Positions 15,389 through 24,371 of a stretch of DNA of 64,000 nucleotides are shown here, piece by piece. Numbering within the stretch: position 1 is the stretch's first letter; every line of letters starts with the position of its first letter. Position numbers and translations under genes: made by a program. The notes under the pieces were generated by a model. The model did no database searches. It was not told the origin of the DNA and saw only the letters and a list, made by a program, of their open reading frames with translations. Source of the DNA: Amycolatopsis vancoresmycina (lineage in GTDB: Bacteria > Actinomycetota > Actinomycetes > Mycobacteriales > Pseudonocardiaceae); assembly GCF_000716785.1 (NCBI RefSeq), contig NZ_JNYY01000016.1, forward strand, positions 248,001 to 312,000, written 5' to 3'.

Positions 15389-16642
15389 TTACCGGCCGGT
15401 CGCCTCGTAGCCGAACTGGTGGACCTTGAGGTACCCGGACCGGAACCCGGCCTCGGAATAGGCCAGGTAGAACTCCCACATCCGGCAGAAGACGTCGTCG
15501 AACCCGAACCCGGCGATGTCGGCCCAGCGGTGCAGGAACCGTTCGCGCCACCACCGTAGCGTGCGCGCGTAGTCCTGGCCGAACTCGCGCATCCCGGCCA
15601 GCTTGAGCCGGGCGTTCGCCTTGACGCCGTCCTCGATCGAGCGCACCGACGGGATGATGCCGCCCGGGAAGATGTACTTGTGGACCCAGGTGTAGGCGCG
15701 GGACGCGGCCAGCATCCGGTCGTGGTCCATGGTGATGGCCTGCAGGCCGAACCGCCCGCCCGGGCGCAGCCGCTCGCCGATCACCCGGTAGAACTCCGGC
15801 CAGTAGGCCGCGCCGACGGCCTCGATCATCTCGACGCTGACCACGGCGTCGTACCGGCCGCTCGACTCGCGGTAGTCGCACAGCTTCACGTCGACGCGGT
15901 CGGCGAACCCGGCCGCCGCGATGCGTTCGGTGGCCAGCGCGCGCTGTTCCTCCGAAATGGTCAGGGACGTCACGTGGGCGCCGCGGGCGGCGGCGCGGAT
16001 CGCGAGTTCACCCCATCCGGTGCCGATTTCGAGGACGTCGCTGCCTTCGCGGACGCCGGCGTAGTCCAGCACGCTGTCGATCTTGCGGTGCTGGGCGGCG
16101 GTGAGGTCGTCATCGGGACCGAACAGGGCCGAGGAGTACATCATCGACTCGTCGAGGAAGGCGCCGAAGAGGTCGTTCGACAGGTCGTAGTGCCGGTGGA
16201 TGTTGGCCCGCGCGCCTTCGAGGGTGTTCTCCTCCGACGGCGGCTGCGTGCGCTCGGCGATCCGCCGGAACTTCTGCAGCACCGGGGGCACCAGCGTGGC
16301 CATCCGCTCGGCGAACGGCGTCAGCACCTCGGCCAGCTCGGACGCGGTCCAGTCCCCGGCCATGTAGGCCTCGCCGAAGCCGATCTTGGCGTCGACGCCG
16401 AGGCGGTGGAAGAACGCCTCCGGCCGCAGAATGCGCATTTCGGGCGATTCCGGCCCGCCGGCGCCGAGCACCGTGCCGTCCGGGAACGTCACCCGCACGT
16501 CGAGCGGGCGGACCGCGCGGCGGAACAGCGCGGCGGCGATCCGCGCGCGCAGGGCGGAATGGGGCGGGGTGGCCAGGCCCGGCCACCGGGACTCGTGCGG
16601 AACGTCCCGGGCCGACGCCCGGTCAGCGCTCGAAGTGGTCAC
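15389..16642 (-). CDS. cyclopropane-fatty-acyl-phospholipid synthase family methyltransferase
   Basis: The 417-residue SAM-dependent enzyme has an N-terminal lipid-binding region with the family signature GEAYMAGDW and HRHYDLSNDLF, then a Rossmann methyltransferase core with VLEIGTGWGE as SAM-binding loop and TISEEQ as the second motif. Family members methylenate or methylate double bonds in phospholipid acyl chains at the membrane. A GTG start at 16642 is preceded by GGAGGGAG, which rules out the longer upstream frame. It is transcribed alone, with a hairpin after its stop. Confidence 0.9.
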   Translation of the reverse strand: MTTSSADRASARDVPHESRWPGLATPPHSALRARIAAALFRRAVRPLDVRVTFPDGTVLGAGGPESPEMRILRPEAFFHRLGVDAKIGFGEAYMAGDWTASELAEVLTPFAERMATLVPPVLQKFRRIAERTQPPSEENTLEGARANIHRHYDLSNDLFGAFLDESMMYSSALFGPDDDLTAAQHRKIDSVLDYAGVREGSDVLEIGTGWGELAIRAAARGAHVTSLTISEEQRALATERIAAAGFADRVDVKLCDYRESSGRYDAVVSVEMIEAVGAAYWPEFYRVIGERLRPGGRFGLQAITMDHDRMLAASRAYTWVHKYIFPGGIIPSVRSIEDGVKANARLKLAGMREFGQDYARTLRWWRERFLHRWADIAGFGFDDVFCRMWEFYLAYSEAGFRSGYLKVHQFGYEATGR

Positions 16643-16736
16643 GGTTCTCCCTCCGGCCGGCCAGGTGCGCCGGTGATCGATCCTAGTCGCCGCACCCCCG
16701 CGGCGCGTTTCGCCGAATGCCCTGTTCGGGGCGTTT

Positions 16737-17429
16737 TCACACCGGTATCCGCAGCCGCCCGGGCCCGGTCTCGGCCCAGGCCGCGCGGAGGGCACCCCCG
16801 TCGTCCCCGGCGAGCAGGTCCAGGGTGAACGCCACGGTCAGCCTGGTCCACACCCGGGCCCGGCGCAGCATCGCGTGCCCTTCCCCGGCGATCTCGAACC
16901 GGGCGACGCGGGCGGCGACGCCCGCGGCCCGTTCGGCGAAGGCGTGCGACTCCGCCGGGCTCGTCATCCGGTCGCGGGTGCCGTGCACGATCAGCACCGA
17001 CCGGCCGGCGACGGCGCCGACCGGCTCACCCCGCGGCGTCCACGGCGCCAGGGCGCAGACCCCGCGCACGGCCGGGTCGTCGGCCACGCGCAGCGCCACC
17101 CGTGCCCCCATCGAGTGACCGACCAGCACGACCGGCAGGCCGGGGTGGTCGGCGTGGATGCGTTCGAGCGCCCAGCGGGCGTCGGCGACCGGGTCCTCGG
17201 CGGGCGCGTTCCAGCCGTAGCGGCGGTTGCGCAGCAGGCGGACCTCGACGCCGTGACGGCGGCCCGCCCGATGCAGGGCACGGGCGATCGGGACCATCCG
17301 CAGGTACGCCAGCTTCCAGGGCGGCACCGCCCCCGTACCGAGCTCCGCGCCGCCGTGCAACACGAGCACGACCGCTTCGGTCCGCCCGCGCGCCGGCCAC
17401 CGCGACACCGCCGGTTCCGCCTCGCTCAC
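16737..17429 (-). CDS. alpha/beta hydrolase
   Basis: A 230-residue single-domain hydrolase with the nucleophile elbow GHSMGAR, a candidate acid in HGTRDRM and a histidine in GEGHAML, completing a Ser-Asp-His triad. An early VLVLHGGAE segment supplies the oxyanion hole. No signal peptide is visible, so it is probably cytosolic. The substrate (ester, amide or thioester) cannot be inferred. The start codon is GTG. It is divergent from the SIS-domain gene. Confidence 0.83.
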   Translation of the reverse strand: MSEAEPAVSRWPARGRTEAVVLVLHGGAELGTGAVPPWKLAYLRMVPIARALHRAGRRHGVEVRLLRNRRYGWNAPAEDPVADARWALERIHADHPGLPVVLVGHSMGARVALRVADDPAVRGVCALAPWTPRGEPVGAVAGRSVLIVHGTRDRMTSPAESHAFAERAAGVAARVARFEIAGEGHAMLRRARVWTRLTVAFTLDLLAGDDGGALRAAWAETGPGRLRIPV

Positions 17430-17550
17430 CCCGCGTCCTCCTCATCGCCCGCATCCGGGTCAACCCCGCCCGTCCACCGGGCTATTCCACCGCGCACCAC
17501 CATCTTCGCGGTAGATTCGGCGCCCGATCCCCGACGGAAGGGTGGGTGTG

Positions 17551-18276
17551 GTGAGCGCCACGGACATCGCGGGCAGTGTCGCCAAGCAACTGGCGGACGT
17601 CGAGCAGGCCAACGCCGAGGCGGTGCGCGCGGCGGCGGACCTCGTGCTGGGGGTGATCCGGGCCGACGCACTGGTCTATACCGCCGGCGCCGGGCACTCG
17701 CTGGCCGCGGTCGCCGAGACGTTCTACCGGGCCGGCGGGCTGGCCTGCGTCTACCCGCTGTACCACCCGGAGCTGCTCCCGCTGCACGGCGCGGTGCACA
17801 GCACGCAGACCGAGCGGCGCACCGGCCTGGCCGCGGAGGTGCTGGCCGAGCGCGCGCCCGGGCCGGCCGACGTGCTGGTGGTGTTCTCGACCTCCGGCGT
17901 CAACCCGTACCCCGTCGAGCTGTGCATCGAGGCGCGCGAGCGGGGCGCGGCGGTGATCGCGGTGACGTCGCGGGCGTGCGTCGCGGCGGCCCCGCGGCGG
18001 TCGTCGAGCACGCTGGTCGAGCAGGGCACGGTGGTGCTGGACTCGCTGGTCGTCCCCGGTGACGCGAGCTACCCGCCGGACGCGCCGCGCATCGCGCCGC
18101 TGTCCACTGTGGTCAACGCGTTCCTGTGGAACCTGGTCCTGGCCCAGGTTTACGACCGCGGCACCGCCGAGGGCCTCGACGTCCCGCTGTGGCGCAGTTC
18201 CAATGTGGAGGGTGGCGACGAGGCGAACGCCGCACTGCTGGCGAAGTACGGGGAAATCGTGCCGCGCCTGCGGTGA
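17551..18276 (+). CDS. SIS-domain sugar-phosphate isomerase-like protein
   Basis: About 241 residues with one SIS (sugar isomerase) fold. VYTAGAGHSLA and VVFSTSGVNPYPVELCIEARERG are the phosphate-binding Ser/Thr-rich loops, followed by VIAVTSRA. Relatives bind phosphosugars as isomerases, or act as sensors in GntR/RpiR systems. Three in-frame GTG codons (17542, 17548, 17551) lie just after GGAAGG; 17551 gives the best spacing. A TAGATT box lies about 40 bases upstream. No sugar-kinase or transporter gene is adjacent, so the substrate is open. Confidence 0.82.
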   Translation: MSATDIAGSVAKQLADVEQANAEAVRAAADLVLGVIRADALVYTAGAGHSLAAVAETFYRAGGLACVYPLYHPELLPLHGAVHSTQTERRTGLAAEVLAERAPGPADVLVVFSTSGVNPYPVELCIEARERGAAVIAVTSRACVAAAPRRSSSTLVEQGTVVLDSLVVPGDASYPPDAPRIAPLSTVVNAFLWNLVLAQVYDRGTAEGLDVPLWRSSNVEGGDEANAALLAKYGEIVPRLR

Positions 18277-18307
18277 ACCGGGTGAAAAAGCACCGGCCGG
18301 GCACGTC

Positions 18308-18357
18308 TTGACGGCGCGTGCCCGGCCGCCCTAGCGTCGACATACCGACTGGTCGGT
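18308..18357 (+). promoter_or_regulatory. promoter with TetR-type operator before the serine hydrolase gene
   Basis: TTGACG (18308-18313), an 18-base spacer and TAGCGT (18332-18337) form a good promoter. The perfect palindrome ACCGAC-TG-GTCGGT (18344-18357) lies exactly on the expected start of transcription. This type of site is bound by TetR-family repressors in mycolata. The cognate regulator is not adjacent. Confidence 0.65.
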
Positions 18358-18388
18358 GTGGATCGGTCGCCACTCCGAGGGAGGTCCC

Positions 18389-19543
18389 ATGGACAGTGCC
18401 ACGGTGCACGGCGAGTGCGCCCCGGGGTTCGAGCCGGTGCGCGCGGCTTTCGAGGAGAACTTCCGCAGCCGCGGCGAGCTGGGCGCGGCCTTCACCGCCA
18501 TCCGCCACGGCGAAGTCGTGGCGGACCTGTGGGGCGGCTGGTCCGGGCCCAAGCGGACCCGGCCGTGGCAGCCGGACACCCTGGCCAACGTGTGGTCGAC
18601 GACCAAGGGCATGACGGCGATCTGCGCGCACCGGCTCGCCGACGCGGGCGAACTCGACGTGGACGCGCCGGTCGCGAAGTACTGGCCGGAGTTCGCCGCC
18701 GCCGGCAAGGGCGAGATCCCGGTCCGGTGGCTGCTTTCGCACCGCTCCGGCGTGCCCGGGATCGGCCTGGACCGGCCGGTGGCGGTCGAAGAACTGTACG
18801 ACTGGGACCTGATGACGTCGCTGTACGCCGCCCAGGAACCGCTCTACGAGCCCGGGTCCGCGGGCGGCTACCACGCGCTGGCCTACGGCTGGCTCGTCGG
18901 CGAGGTCGTCCGGCGGGTCGCCGGCCAGGGCGTCCGCGAGTTCTTCGCCGAGCAGGTGGCCGGGCCGCTGGACGCCGACTTCTCGATCGGCCTCGCCGCG
19001 GACGCCGACCTCGGGCGCTGCGCGACCCTGGTGGACCCGGTGCTGACCGAGGAGATGGCGAACGCGCTGGCCACGGCGTTCGCCGCGGCCGGCCCGGTCG
19101 CGCAGGCGGCGCTGATGAACCCCCGCCTGCAGGGCCACGACGCCAACGAACCGGCGTGGCGGCACGCGGTCATGCCGGCGTTGAACGGCCACGGCACGGC
19201 CCGCGCGATCGCGACGATCTACGCGGCGGTCGCCGACGGCACGCTCCTGTCCCCCGCGGCACTGGCCAGGGCCCGCGAGAGCCAGGGCAAGGAGATCGAC
19301 GCGGTCCTCGGCCTCCCGAACGAGTGGGGCCTCGGCTTCTACCTCGGCAGCGACGCCCGCGGCTTCGGCCCCAACCCCACGGCCTTCGGCCACGACGGCC
19401 TCGGCGGCTCAACCGGCGGCGCCGACCCGGAAAACGGCATCGCCTTCGGCTACACCCTCAACCAGCTGGGCCCCCTGATCCGCGACGACCCCCGCAAAAT
19501 GGCCCTGGTCCAAGCCCTCTACGAGTCCCTCCCCAACACGTAA
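18389..19543 (+). CDS. beta-lactamase-fold serine hydrolase (EstB/class C-like)
   Basis: The 384-residue protein has the S-x-x-K motif STTKG for acyl-enzyme formation, a candidate tyrosine in GYHALAYGW, and HDG in FGHDGLGGSTGG replacing the KTG box. This is the pattern of EstB-type esterases rather than true beta-lactamases. There is no signal peptide, so it should act inside the cell on an ester or lactone. GAGGGAGG precedes the ATG at 18389. Expression is probably inducible through the operator at 18344-18357. A mirrored repeat array follows the stop. Confidence 0.87.
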   Translation: MDSATVHGECAPGFEPVRAAFEENFRSRGELGAAFTAIRHGEVVADLWGGWSGPKRTRPWQPDTLANVWSTTKGMTAICAHRLADAGELDVDAPVAKYWPEFAAAGKGEIPVRWLLSHRSGVPGIGLDRPVAVEELYDWDLMTSLYAAQEPLYEPGSAGGYHALAYGWLVGEVVRRVAGQGVREFFAEQVAGPLDADFSIGLAADADLGRCATLVDPVLTEEMANALATAFAAAGPVAQAALMNPRLQGHDANEPAWRHAVMPALNGHGTARAIATIYAAVADGTLLSPAALARARESQGKEIDAVLGLPNEWGLGFYLGSDARGFGPNPTAFGHDGLGGSTGGADPENGIAFGYTLNQLGPLIRDDPRKMALVQALYESLPNT

Positions 19544-19545
19544 CC

Positions 19546-19675
19546 CGCGTGATCAGAGCCGGAACCCACGTGATTGAGCCCGTAACTCGCGTGATTGAAG
19601 CCGGAACTGGCGAGTTCCGGCTTCAATCACGCGACATCCGGCTTCGATCACGCCGGTTCCGGCTCTGATCACGCG
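19546..19675. repeat. mirrored array of six 20-21 nt units between convergent genes
   Basis: Three direct units starting CGTGAT (first bases near 19548, 19569 and 19590) are followed by three inverted units (19613-19675). The outer pair (19546-19566 with 19655-19675) and the inner pair (19588-19608 with 19613-19633, loop GGCG) are each perfect 21-bp inverted repeats; the middle pair is imperfect. The array lies between a plus-strand hydrolase gene and the minus-strand ABC gene and overlaps the end of the latter. A bidirectional termination role is the simplest reading. Confidence 0.85.
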
Positions 19676-21543
19676 ACGGCAGGTTCCTCGTCGGCGAACT
19701 GGGTTGCGTGGAGGGTTGCGTAGCGGCCGTTGGCCGCGAGGAGCTCTTCGTGGGTTCCGCGCTCGACGATTTCGCCGTGTTCCAGGACCAGGATGCGGTC
19801 GGCCGCGCGGACCGTCGAGAGGCGGTGGGCGATGACCAGGGCCGTGCGGCCCGCGAGGGCGTGCGTGAGGGCCTCGGCGACCGCGGCTTCCGACTCGGAG
19901 TCCAGGTGCGCCGTCGCCTCGTCCAGGATGACGACCTTGGGCTGGGCCAGCAGGAGACGCGCGATCGTGAGCCGCTGACGCTCGCCGCCGGAGAGGCGGT
20001 AGCCGCGCTCGCCCACCGTCGTGTCCAGGCCGTCGGGCAGCGAATGCACCAGCTCGCCCAGCCGCGCGCGCTCCAGGGCCGCCCAGATCTCGTCGTCGGT
20101 GACGTCCGGCCGCGCGTACGCCAGGTTCGCCCGGATCGTGTCGTGGAACAGGTGCCCGTCCTGGGTCACGACGCCGACGGTCTCCCGCAGCGAAGCGAAC
20201 GTCAGGTCCCGGACGTCCACATCGGACAGCCGCACCGCCCCGGCGTCGACGTCGTAGAGCCGGGGCAGCAGCGACGCGATCGTCGACTTCCCCGCGCCCG
20301 AAGACCCGACCAGCGCGACCATCTCCCCCGGCTCGGCCCGGAACGAGATCCCGTGCAGTACCTCTTCGCCGCCGCGGTGGTCGAGCGTGGCGACGTCTTC
20401 CAGCGACGCCAGCGAGTACCGGTCCGCCGCCGGGTACCCGAAGCGGACGTCCGAGAACTCGACCGAGACGCCGCCCGAAGCGGCCGGCAGCGCCCGCGCG
20501 CCCGGCTTCTCCTTGATCATCGGGTCCAGGTCGAGCACCTCGAAGACCCGCTCGAACGACACGAGCGCCGTCATGACGTCGACGCGGACGTTGGCCAGCG
20601 CGGTCAGCGGCGCGTAGAGCCGGGTCAGCAGCAGGGCGAGCGCGACGACCGTGCCCGGCGCGAGCTTGCCGGTCAGCGCCAGGTACCCGCCGAGGCCGTA
20701 GACCAGCGCCTGCGCCAGCGCCGAAACCAGGGTCAGGCTCGTCATGAACCAGCGGGTCAGCATCGCGGTCCGGACGCCGATGTCGCGCACGCGCCCGGCC
20801 CGCAGCGCGAAGTCGTCCGCCTCCTGCACCGGCCGGCCGAACAGCTTGACCAGCGTCGCGCCCGGTGCGGAGAACCGCTCGGTCATCTGCGTGGTCATCC
20901 CGGCGTTGAGGTTCGCCGCCTCCCGCTGCAGCCCGGCCATCCGGCGCCCGAGCCGCCGCGCGGGGATCACGAAGATCGGCAGCAGCACCAGCGCGAGCAG
21001 CGTGACCTGCCAGGACAGCGTCAGCATCACGGCCAGCGACAGCGCCAGCTGGATGACGTTGGTGACCAGCCCGGACAGCGTCGCGGTGAACGTCCGCTGC
21101 GCGCCGATGACGTCGTTGTTGAGCCGCGAGACGAGCGCGCCGGTGCGGGTGCGGGTGAAGAACGCGATCGGCATGCGCTGCACGTGCTCGAACACCGCGC
21201 GCCGCAGGTCGAAGATGATGCCCTCGCCGATCCGCGCGGACTGCCACCGTTCGACCAGCCCGAACCCGGCGTCGGCGACCGCCAGCACGGCGATGACGAC
21301 GGCGAGCCAGATCACCAGCGGCAGGTCGCGGCCGCCGACGATCGCGTCGACCACCTTGCCCGCCAGCACGGGCGTCGTCACGGCCAGCACGGCCGAGACG
21401 ACGGTCAGCACGAGGAAGGCCAGCAGACGCCGCCAGTGCGGCCGCGCGAAGCGGGCGACGCGCTTGAGCGTGCCGCGGCTCAGCGCCTTGGGTGTGTCGC
21501 CGGCGCGCATCGCCGAACTCCACAACCCCCACATGTTGTCCAC
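19669..21543 (-). CDS. ABC exporter (fused membrane and ATPase domains)
   Basis: A 624-residue half-transporter with an N-terminal six-helix type-IV exporter membrane domain (about 35-335) and a C-terminal nucleotide-binding domain. The latter has Walker A GSSGAGKST, signature LSGGERQR, Walker B VVILDEAT and the H-loop in IAHRLST. It should work as a homodimer exporting a lipid, peptide or drug. The start is GTG 21543 or ATG 21534. A MarR gene lies upstream on the same strand, and an inverted repeat around a possible -10 box precedes this gene, so MarR control is likely. The last codons reach into the repeat array. Confidence 0.9.
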   Translation of the reverse strand: MDNMWGLWSSAMRAGDTPKALSRGTLKRVARFARPHWRRLLAFLVLTVVSAVLAVTTPVLAGKVVDAIVGGRDLPLVIWLAVVIAVLAVADAGFGLVERWQSARIGEGIIFDLRRAVFEHVQRMPIAFFTRTRTGALVSRLNNDVIGAQRTFTATLSGLVTNVIQLALSLAVMLTLSWQVTLLALVLLPIFVIPARRLGRRMAGLQREAANLNAGMTTQMTERFSAPGATLVKLFGRPVQEADDFALRAGRVRDIGVRTAMLTRWFMTSLTLVSALAQALVYGLGGYLALTGKLAPGTVVALALLLTRLYAPLTALANVRVDVMTALVSFERVFEVLDLDPMIKEKPGARALPAASGGVSVEFSDVRFGYPAADRYSLASLEDVATLDHRGGEEVLHGISFRAEPGEMVALVGSSGAGKSTIASLLPRLYDVDAGAVRLSDVDVRDLTFASLRETVGVVTQDGHLFHDTIRANLAYARPDVTDDEIWAALERARLGELVHSLPDGLDTTVGERGYRLSGGERQRLTIARLLLAQPKVVILDEATAHLDSESEAAVAEALTHALAGRTALVIAHRLSTVRAADRILVLEHGEIVERGTHEELLAANGRYATLHATQFADEEPAVA

Positions 21544-21561
21544 GGGAACCCCCAGTCTCGG

Positions 21562-21585
21562 AAACCTCTACAATAGCTGAGGTTT
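21562..21585 (-). promoter_or_regulatory. candidate promoter-operator of the ABC exporter gene
   Basis: AAACCTC and GAGGTTT form perfect 7-bp arms around a 10-nt centre. On the minus strand the centre contains TATTGT, a plausible -10 box, about 27 bases before the GTG. A repressor bound here, perhaps the adjacent MarR protein, would block the promoter. Confidence 0.45.
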
Positions 21586-21640
21586 TCGGCGGATATGACC
21601 TGGACAACGTCGCCGTTGCCCGATTGCTTCCCCGAGCCGT

Positions 21641-22072
21641 TCACTCCGCGCGAACGACCCGCTGCAGGGCGGCGCGCAGCCGCTCGGCGTCTTCGGCGGA
21701 CAGCGGTTCGAGCAGCAGCGCCTCCGCCTGCCGCGTCACCTCTTCGCCGGCCACCCGGACCCGCTCGCCCTCGGGCGTCAGCGTCACCAGGCGCTTCCGG
21801 CGGTCCCCCGGCGCCACCTCGCGGCGGACCAGGCCCTTGGCCTCCAGCTCGTCGACGAGCGCGACCATCGTCGTCCGGTCGACACCCAGGCGGGCGGCAC
21901 CGTCCTGCTGCGACTGCGCCGGCCCGGCCCCGAAGAGCGCCAGCAGCGCGAGCTGCCGCCCGGTGACGCCGAGCGGCGCGTACAGCGGCTCGGCGAGCTC
22001 GGCCAGCCGCAGCTGGGCGTGCTTGAGCAGGTAGCCGAGCCGCCGGGTGACGGCGGGAGGAGCGCTGGACAT
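21641..22072 (-). CDS. MarR family transcriptional regulator
   Basis: A 143-residue winged-helix protein: LGVTGRQLALLALF and SQQDGAARLGVDRTTMVALVD form the recognition helices and DRRKRLVTLTPEG the wing, all standard for MarR. Such dimers repress genes for efflux or detoxification and are released by small phenolic or drug-like ligands. It is divergent from the LLM oxidoreductase gene and upstream of the ABC exporter gene, both of which are candidate targets. Confidence 0.92.
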   Translation of the reverse strand: MSSAPPAVTRRLGYLLKHAQLRLAELAEPLYAPLGVTGRQLALLALFGAGPAQSQQDGAARLGVDRTTMVALVDELEAKGLVRREVAPGDRRKRLVTLTPEGERVRVAGEEVTRQAEALLLEPLSAEDAERLRAALQRVVRAE

Positions 22073-22092
22073 GGGAGAACTCTACACCTACG

Positions 22093-22119
22093 CTGATCGT
22101 CAGTAGAGCTGATGATCAG
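22093..22119. promoter_or_regulatory. inverted repeats between marR-like and LLM genes
   Basis: CTGATCGTCAG (22093-22103) and the palindrome CTGATGATCAG (22109-22119) lie in the 56-nt divergent interval; the second ends just before the AGGAGT ribosome-binding site of the LLM gene. They are candidate MarR operators that would co-regulate both genes. Confidence 0.4.
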
Positions 22120-22128
22120 GAGTCCAAC

Positions 22129-22983
22129 ATGATTACCGTCGGCCTGAAGCCGCCGCAGCAGCACATCGGCATCGCCGCCCTCCGCGAGACCTGGGCGATC
22201 GCGGACGAAGCCGGTTTCGACGGCTGCTGGGTGTTCGACCACCTCGCCCCGATGGGCCCCGACCGCACCGGCGACGTCTTCGACGGCTGGAGCCTGCTGG
22301 CCGCGATGGCCGAAGCGACCGGCCGGGTGCGGATCGGCTGCCTGGTCTCCGGCAACACCAACCGGCACCCGGGCACGCTCGCCAAGCTCGCCGCGACCGT
22401 CGACCACCTCTCCGGCGGCCGGCTGGACGTCGGCCTCGGCGCGGGCGGCGACGCGCTGACCGACGCGATGATGGGCACACCGACGCCGCCGGCGGTCGAA
22501 CGCGTCGAACGGCTGGCCGAAACCTGCGAAATCCTCCGTCTGCTGTGGACGCGGCCGGAGACCACCCACCGCGGCCGCCACTACACGCTGACCCGCGCGA
22601 TCAGCGACCCGAAGCCGGTGCAACGGCCGAAACCGCCGCTGTGGCTGGGCAGCAGCGGCGAAAAGCGCGGGCTGCGGGTCGTCGCCGAGCACGCCGACGT
22701 CTGGCTCAACGCCGCCCTGCCCGGCACGGAAACCGCCGAGCTGCAACGGCTTTCCCGCGTCCTCGACACGCACTGCGCGGCGGCCGGGCGCGACCCGGCA
22801 ACGCTCCGGCGGGCCGTGCAGTTCCGGCTGCCGTCCGATGCGGACAGTGCCCTGCGGCTGGCACGCAGCTACGTCGAGGCCGGGTTCACCGAGCTCGTCC
22901 TGATGCCCGCCGGCCGCGACGGCGTCGTCGCGGCGTCGGAGGCGGCCGCGAAGCTGCTCCCCCGCCTGCGAGACGTCGGCTGA
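22129..22983 (+). CDS. LLM class (luciferase-like) oxidoreductase, probably F420-dependent
   Basis: The 284-residue TIM-barrel protein matches bacterial luciferase-like enzymes: GFDGCWVFDHL, RVRIGCLVSGNTNRHPGTLAK and GRLDVGLGAG are the typical cofactor-side segments, followed by RPETTHRGRHYTL. The family uses F420H2 or FMNH2 for hydride transfer; F420 is more likely in this lineage. The substrate is unknown. AGGAGT precedes the ATG. It diverges from the MarR gene, suggesting induction by a xenobiotic-like ligand. Confidence 0.87.
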   Translation: MITVGLKPPQQHIGIAALRETWAIADEAGFDGCWVFDHLAPMGPDRTGDVFDGWSLLAAMAEATGRVRIGCLVSGNTNRHPGTLAKLAATVDHLSGGRLDVGLGAGGDALTDAMMGTPTPPAVERVERLAETCEILRLLWTRPETTHRGRHYTLTRAISDPKPVQRPKPPLWLGSSGEKRGLRVVAEHADVWLNAALPGTETAELQRLSRVLDTHCAAAGRDPATLRRAVQFRLPSDADSALRLARSYVEAGFTELVLMPAGRDGVVAASEAAAKLLPRLRDVG

Positions 22984-23015
22984 ACCGGACGAAGGCGCCT
23001 CGGTAGCCTGGCGAC

Positions 23016-24371
23016 GTGGAAACGGAGGTGGGCCAGGCGCCCGCATGGCGGCGCGCGGCCCGGCTCTTCACGGCGCCTTCGCGCACCGAAGAGGCCGCGC
23101 TCCTGCGCTGGGACCTGGGCTTTTACCTGGCCTGCCTGGCTTTCGCGCTGCCGACGGCACTCCTGTCCGAATTCTACGGTTACCGCGTCTGGGGCAACTT
23201 CGCGACGGTGGCGTACGGCCTCGGAGCGGCGCACAGCGGCTACCTGTTGCTGTCGGCCCGCCGGGGGCGTACGCCGGGCGGCGTACTCGGTTCCCGCTGG
23301 TGCGCCGTCGCCGCCGTCGCCCTGTTGGCGATGATCCTTCCGTTGGCGCTTCTGGTGATTCGCCGCCTGACCGGGGTGGACTGGCTGATCACGCCGTTCT
23401 CCTGGGCCGCGCAGCCCGAGGTCTGGGTGATCGAGCGGTCCGCGGATCTGCTGCTGCACCACGGAACCCCGTACGTCGACGTCACCGCGCTCGGCCGGGC
23501 GCCGGTGGTAAACGATTACACGCCCTACGGCCCGGTGATGGCGCTCTTCGGCCTGCCGCGGGCACTCTTCGGCGGTACGCCGCTGACGGACGCGCTCACC
23601 GACGCCCGCTGGATGTTCGCCCTGGCCGCCTGCGCGTGCGTGCTGGGCACGCTGAAGCTGCTGAAGTGGCCGCGCGTGCCGGTCGGAGCCGCGCAGCTCG
23701 CGCTGGCCTGCCCGCTCACCGCGCTCACCTGGGCCGTCGCCGGCCCGGACCTCGCGATCGTCGGGCTGCTGGTGCTCAGCTGCGCGCTGGCCGCCACCGG
23801 GCGCGTCGCCTGGTCCGGCCTGGTGCTGGCGCTGGTGATCAGCGCGAAGCTCATCGTGGCGCCCGCGGCCGCGGTGCTGGCGGTGCTCGTGCTGGTGCGC
23901 CGGGGGAACGGGCTCGACGGGGCGGCGCTGGGCCGGTTCGCGGCGGCGCTGGTGGCGACGACGGCCGCGCTGCACCTGCCGGTGTACCTGGTGGATCCGG
24001 CGGCGTTCGTGGAGCACGTCTTCCGGTTCCCGCTCGGGATGGGCGTCGTGCGGTCGCCCGCGGCCAGCCCGCTGCCGGGCCACCTGATCGCCGAGACCGG
24101 CGTGATCGGCCAGGTGACCGCCTTCGTGCTGGTCGGTGCCGCGGCCGTGGCCATGCTGGTGTGGCTGGTGCGCCGGCCCCCCGCGAACGGCTCCGGCGCA
24201 CTGCTGCGCATCGCCGTCGGACTCGGCGCGTTGATCCTGCTCACCCCGGCCACCCGCTACGGCTACCTGGTGTACCCGCTGGTCCTGCTCGGGGCCCACC
24301 TGGCGTTCCGGGTGGCCGAAGTTCCCGCTGCGCCCCCCGCGCAGCAGTCCGCGACTTCTACTTCTTCTTGA
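23016..24371 (+). CDS. GT87-like integral membrane glycosyltransferase
   Basis: A 451-residue protein with about ten hydrophobic segments. The VNDYTPYGPVMALFG stretch after the fourth segment resembles the conserved loop of polyprenyl-phosphate-mannose-dependent (GT-C, DUF2029/GT87) transferases, which work on the outer membrane face. There is no strict catalytic DD pair that I can place with confidence. The start is GTG at 23016. Its 3' end overlaps the convergent HTH gene by 14 bases. Confidence 0.65.
   Translation: METEVGQAPAWRRAARLFTAPSRTEEAALLRWDLGFYLACLAFALPTALLSEFYGYRVWGNFATVAYGLGAAHSGYLLLSARRGRTPGGVLGSRWCAVAAVALLAMILPLALLVIRRLTGVDWLITPFSWAAQPEVWVIERSADLLLHHGTPYVDVTALGRAPVVNDYTPYGPVMALFGLPRALFGGTPLTDALTDARWMFALAACACVLGTLKLLKWPRVPVGAAQLALACPLTALTWAVAGPDLAIVGLLVLSCALAATGRVAWSGLVLALVISAKLIVAPAAAVLAVLVLVRRGNGLDGAALGRFAAALVATTAALHLPVYLVDPAAFVEHVFRFPLGMGVVRSPAASPLPGHLIAETGVIGQVTAFVLVGAAAVAMLVWLVRRPPANGSGALLRIAVGLGALILLTPATRYGYLVYPLVLLGAHLAFRVAEVPAAPPAQQSATSTSS

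Noticed and set aside
19546..19675. CRISPR-like array
   Set aside because: Units are adjacent without spacers, change orientation midway and have no cas genes nearby.
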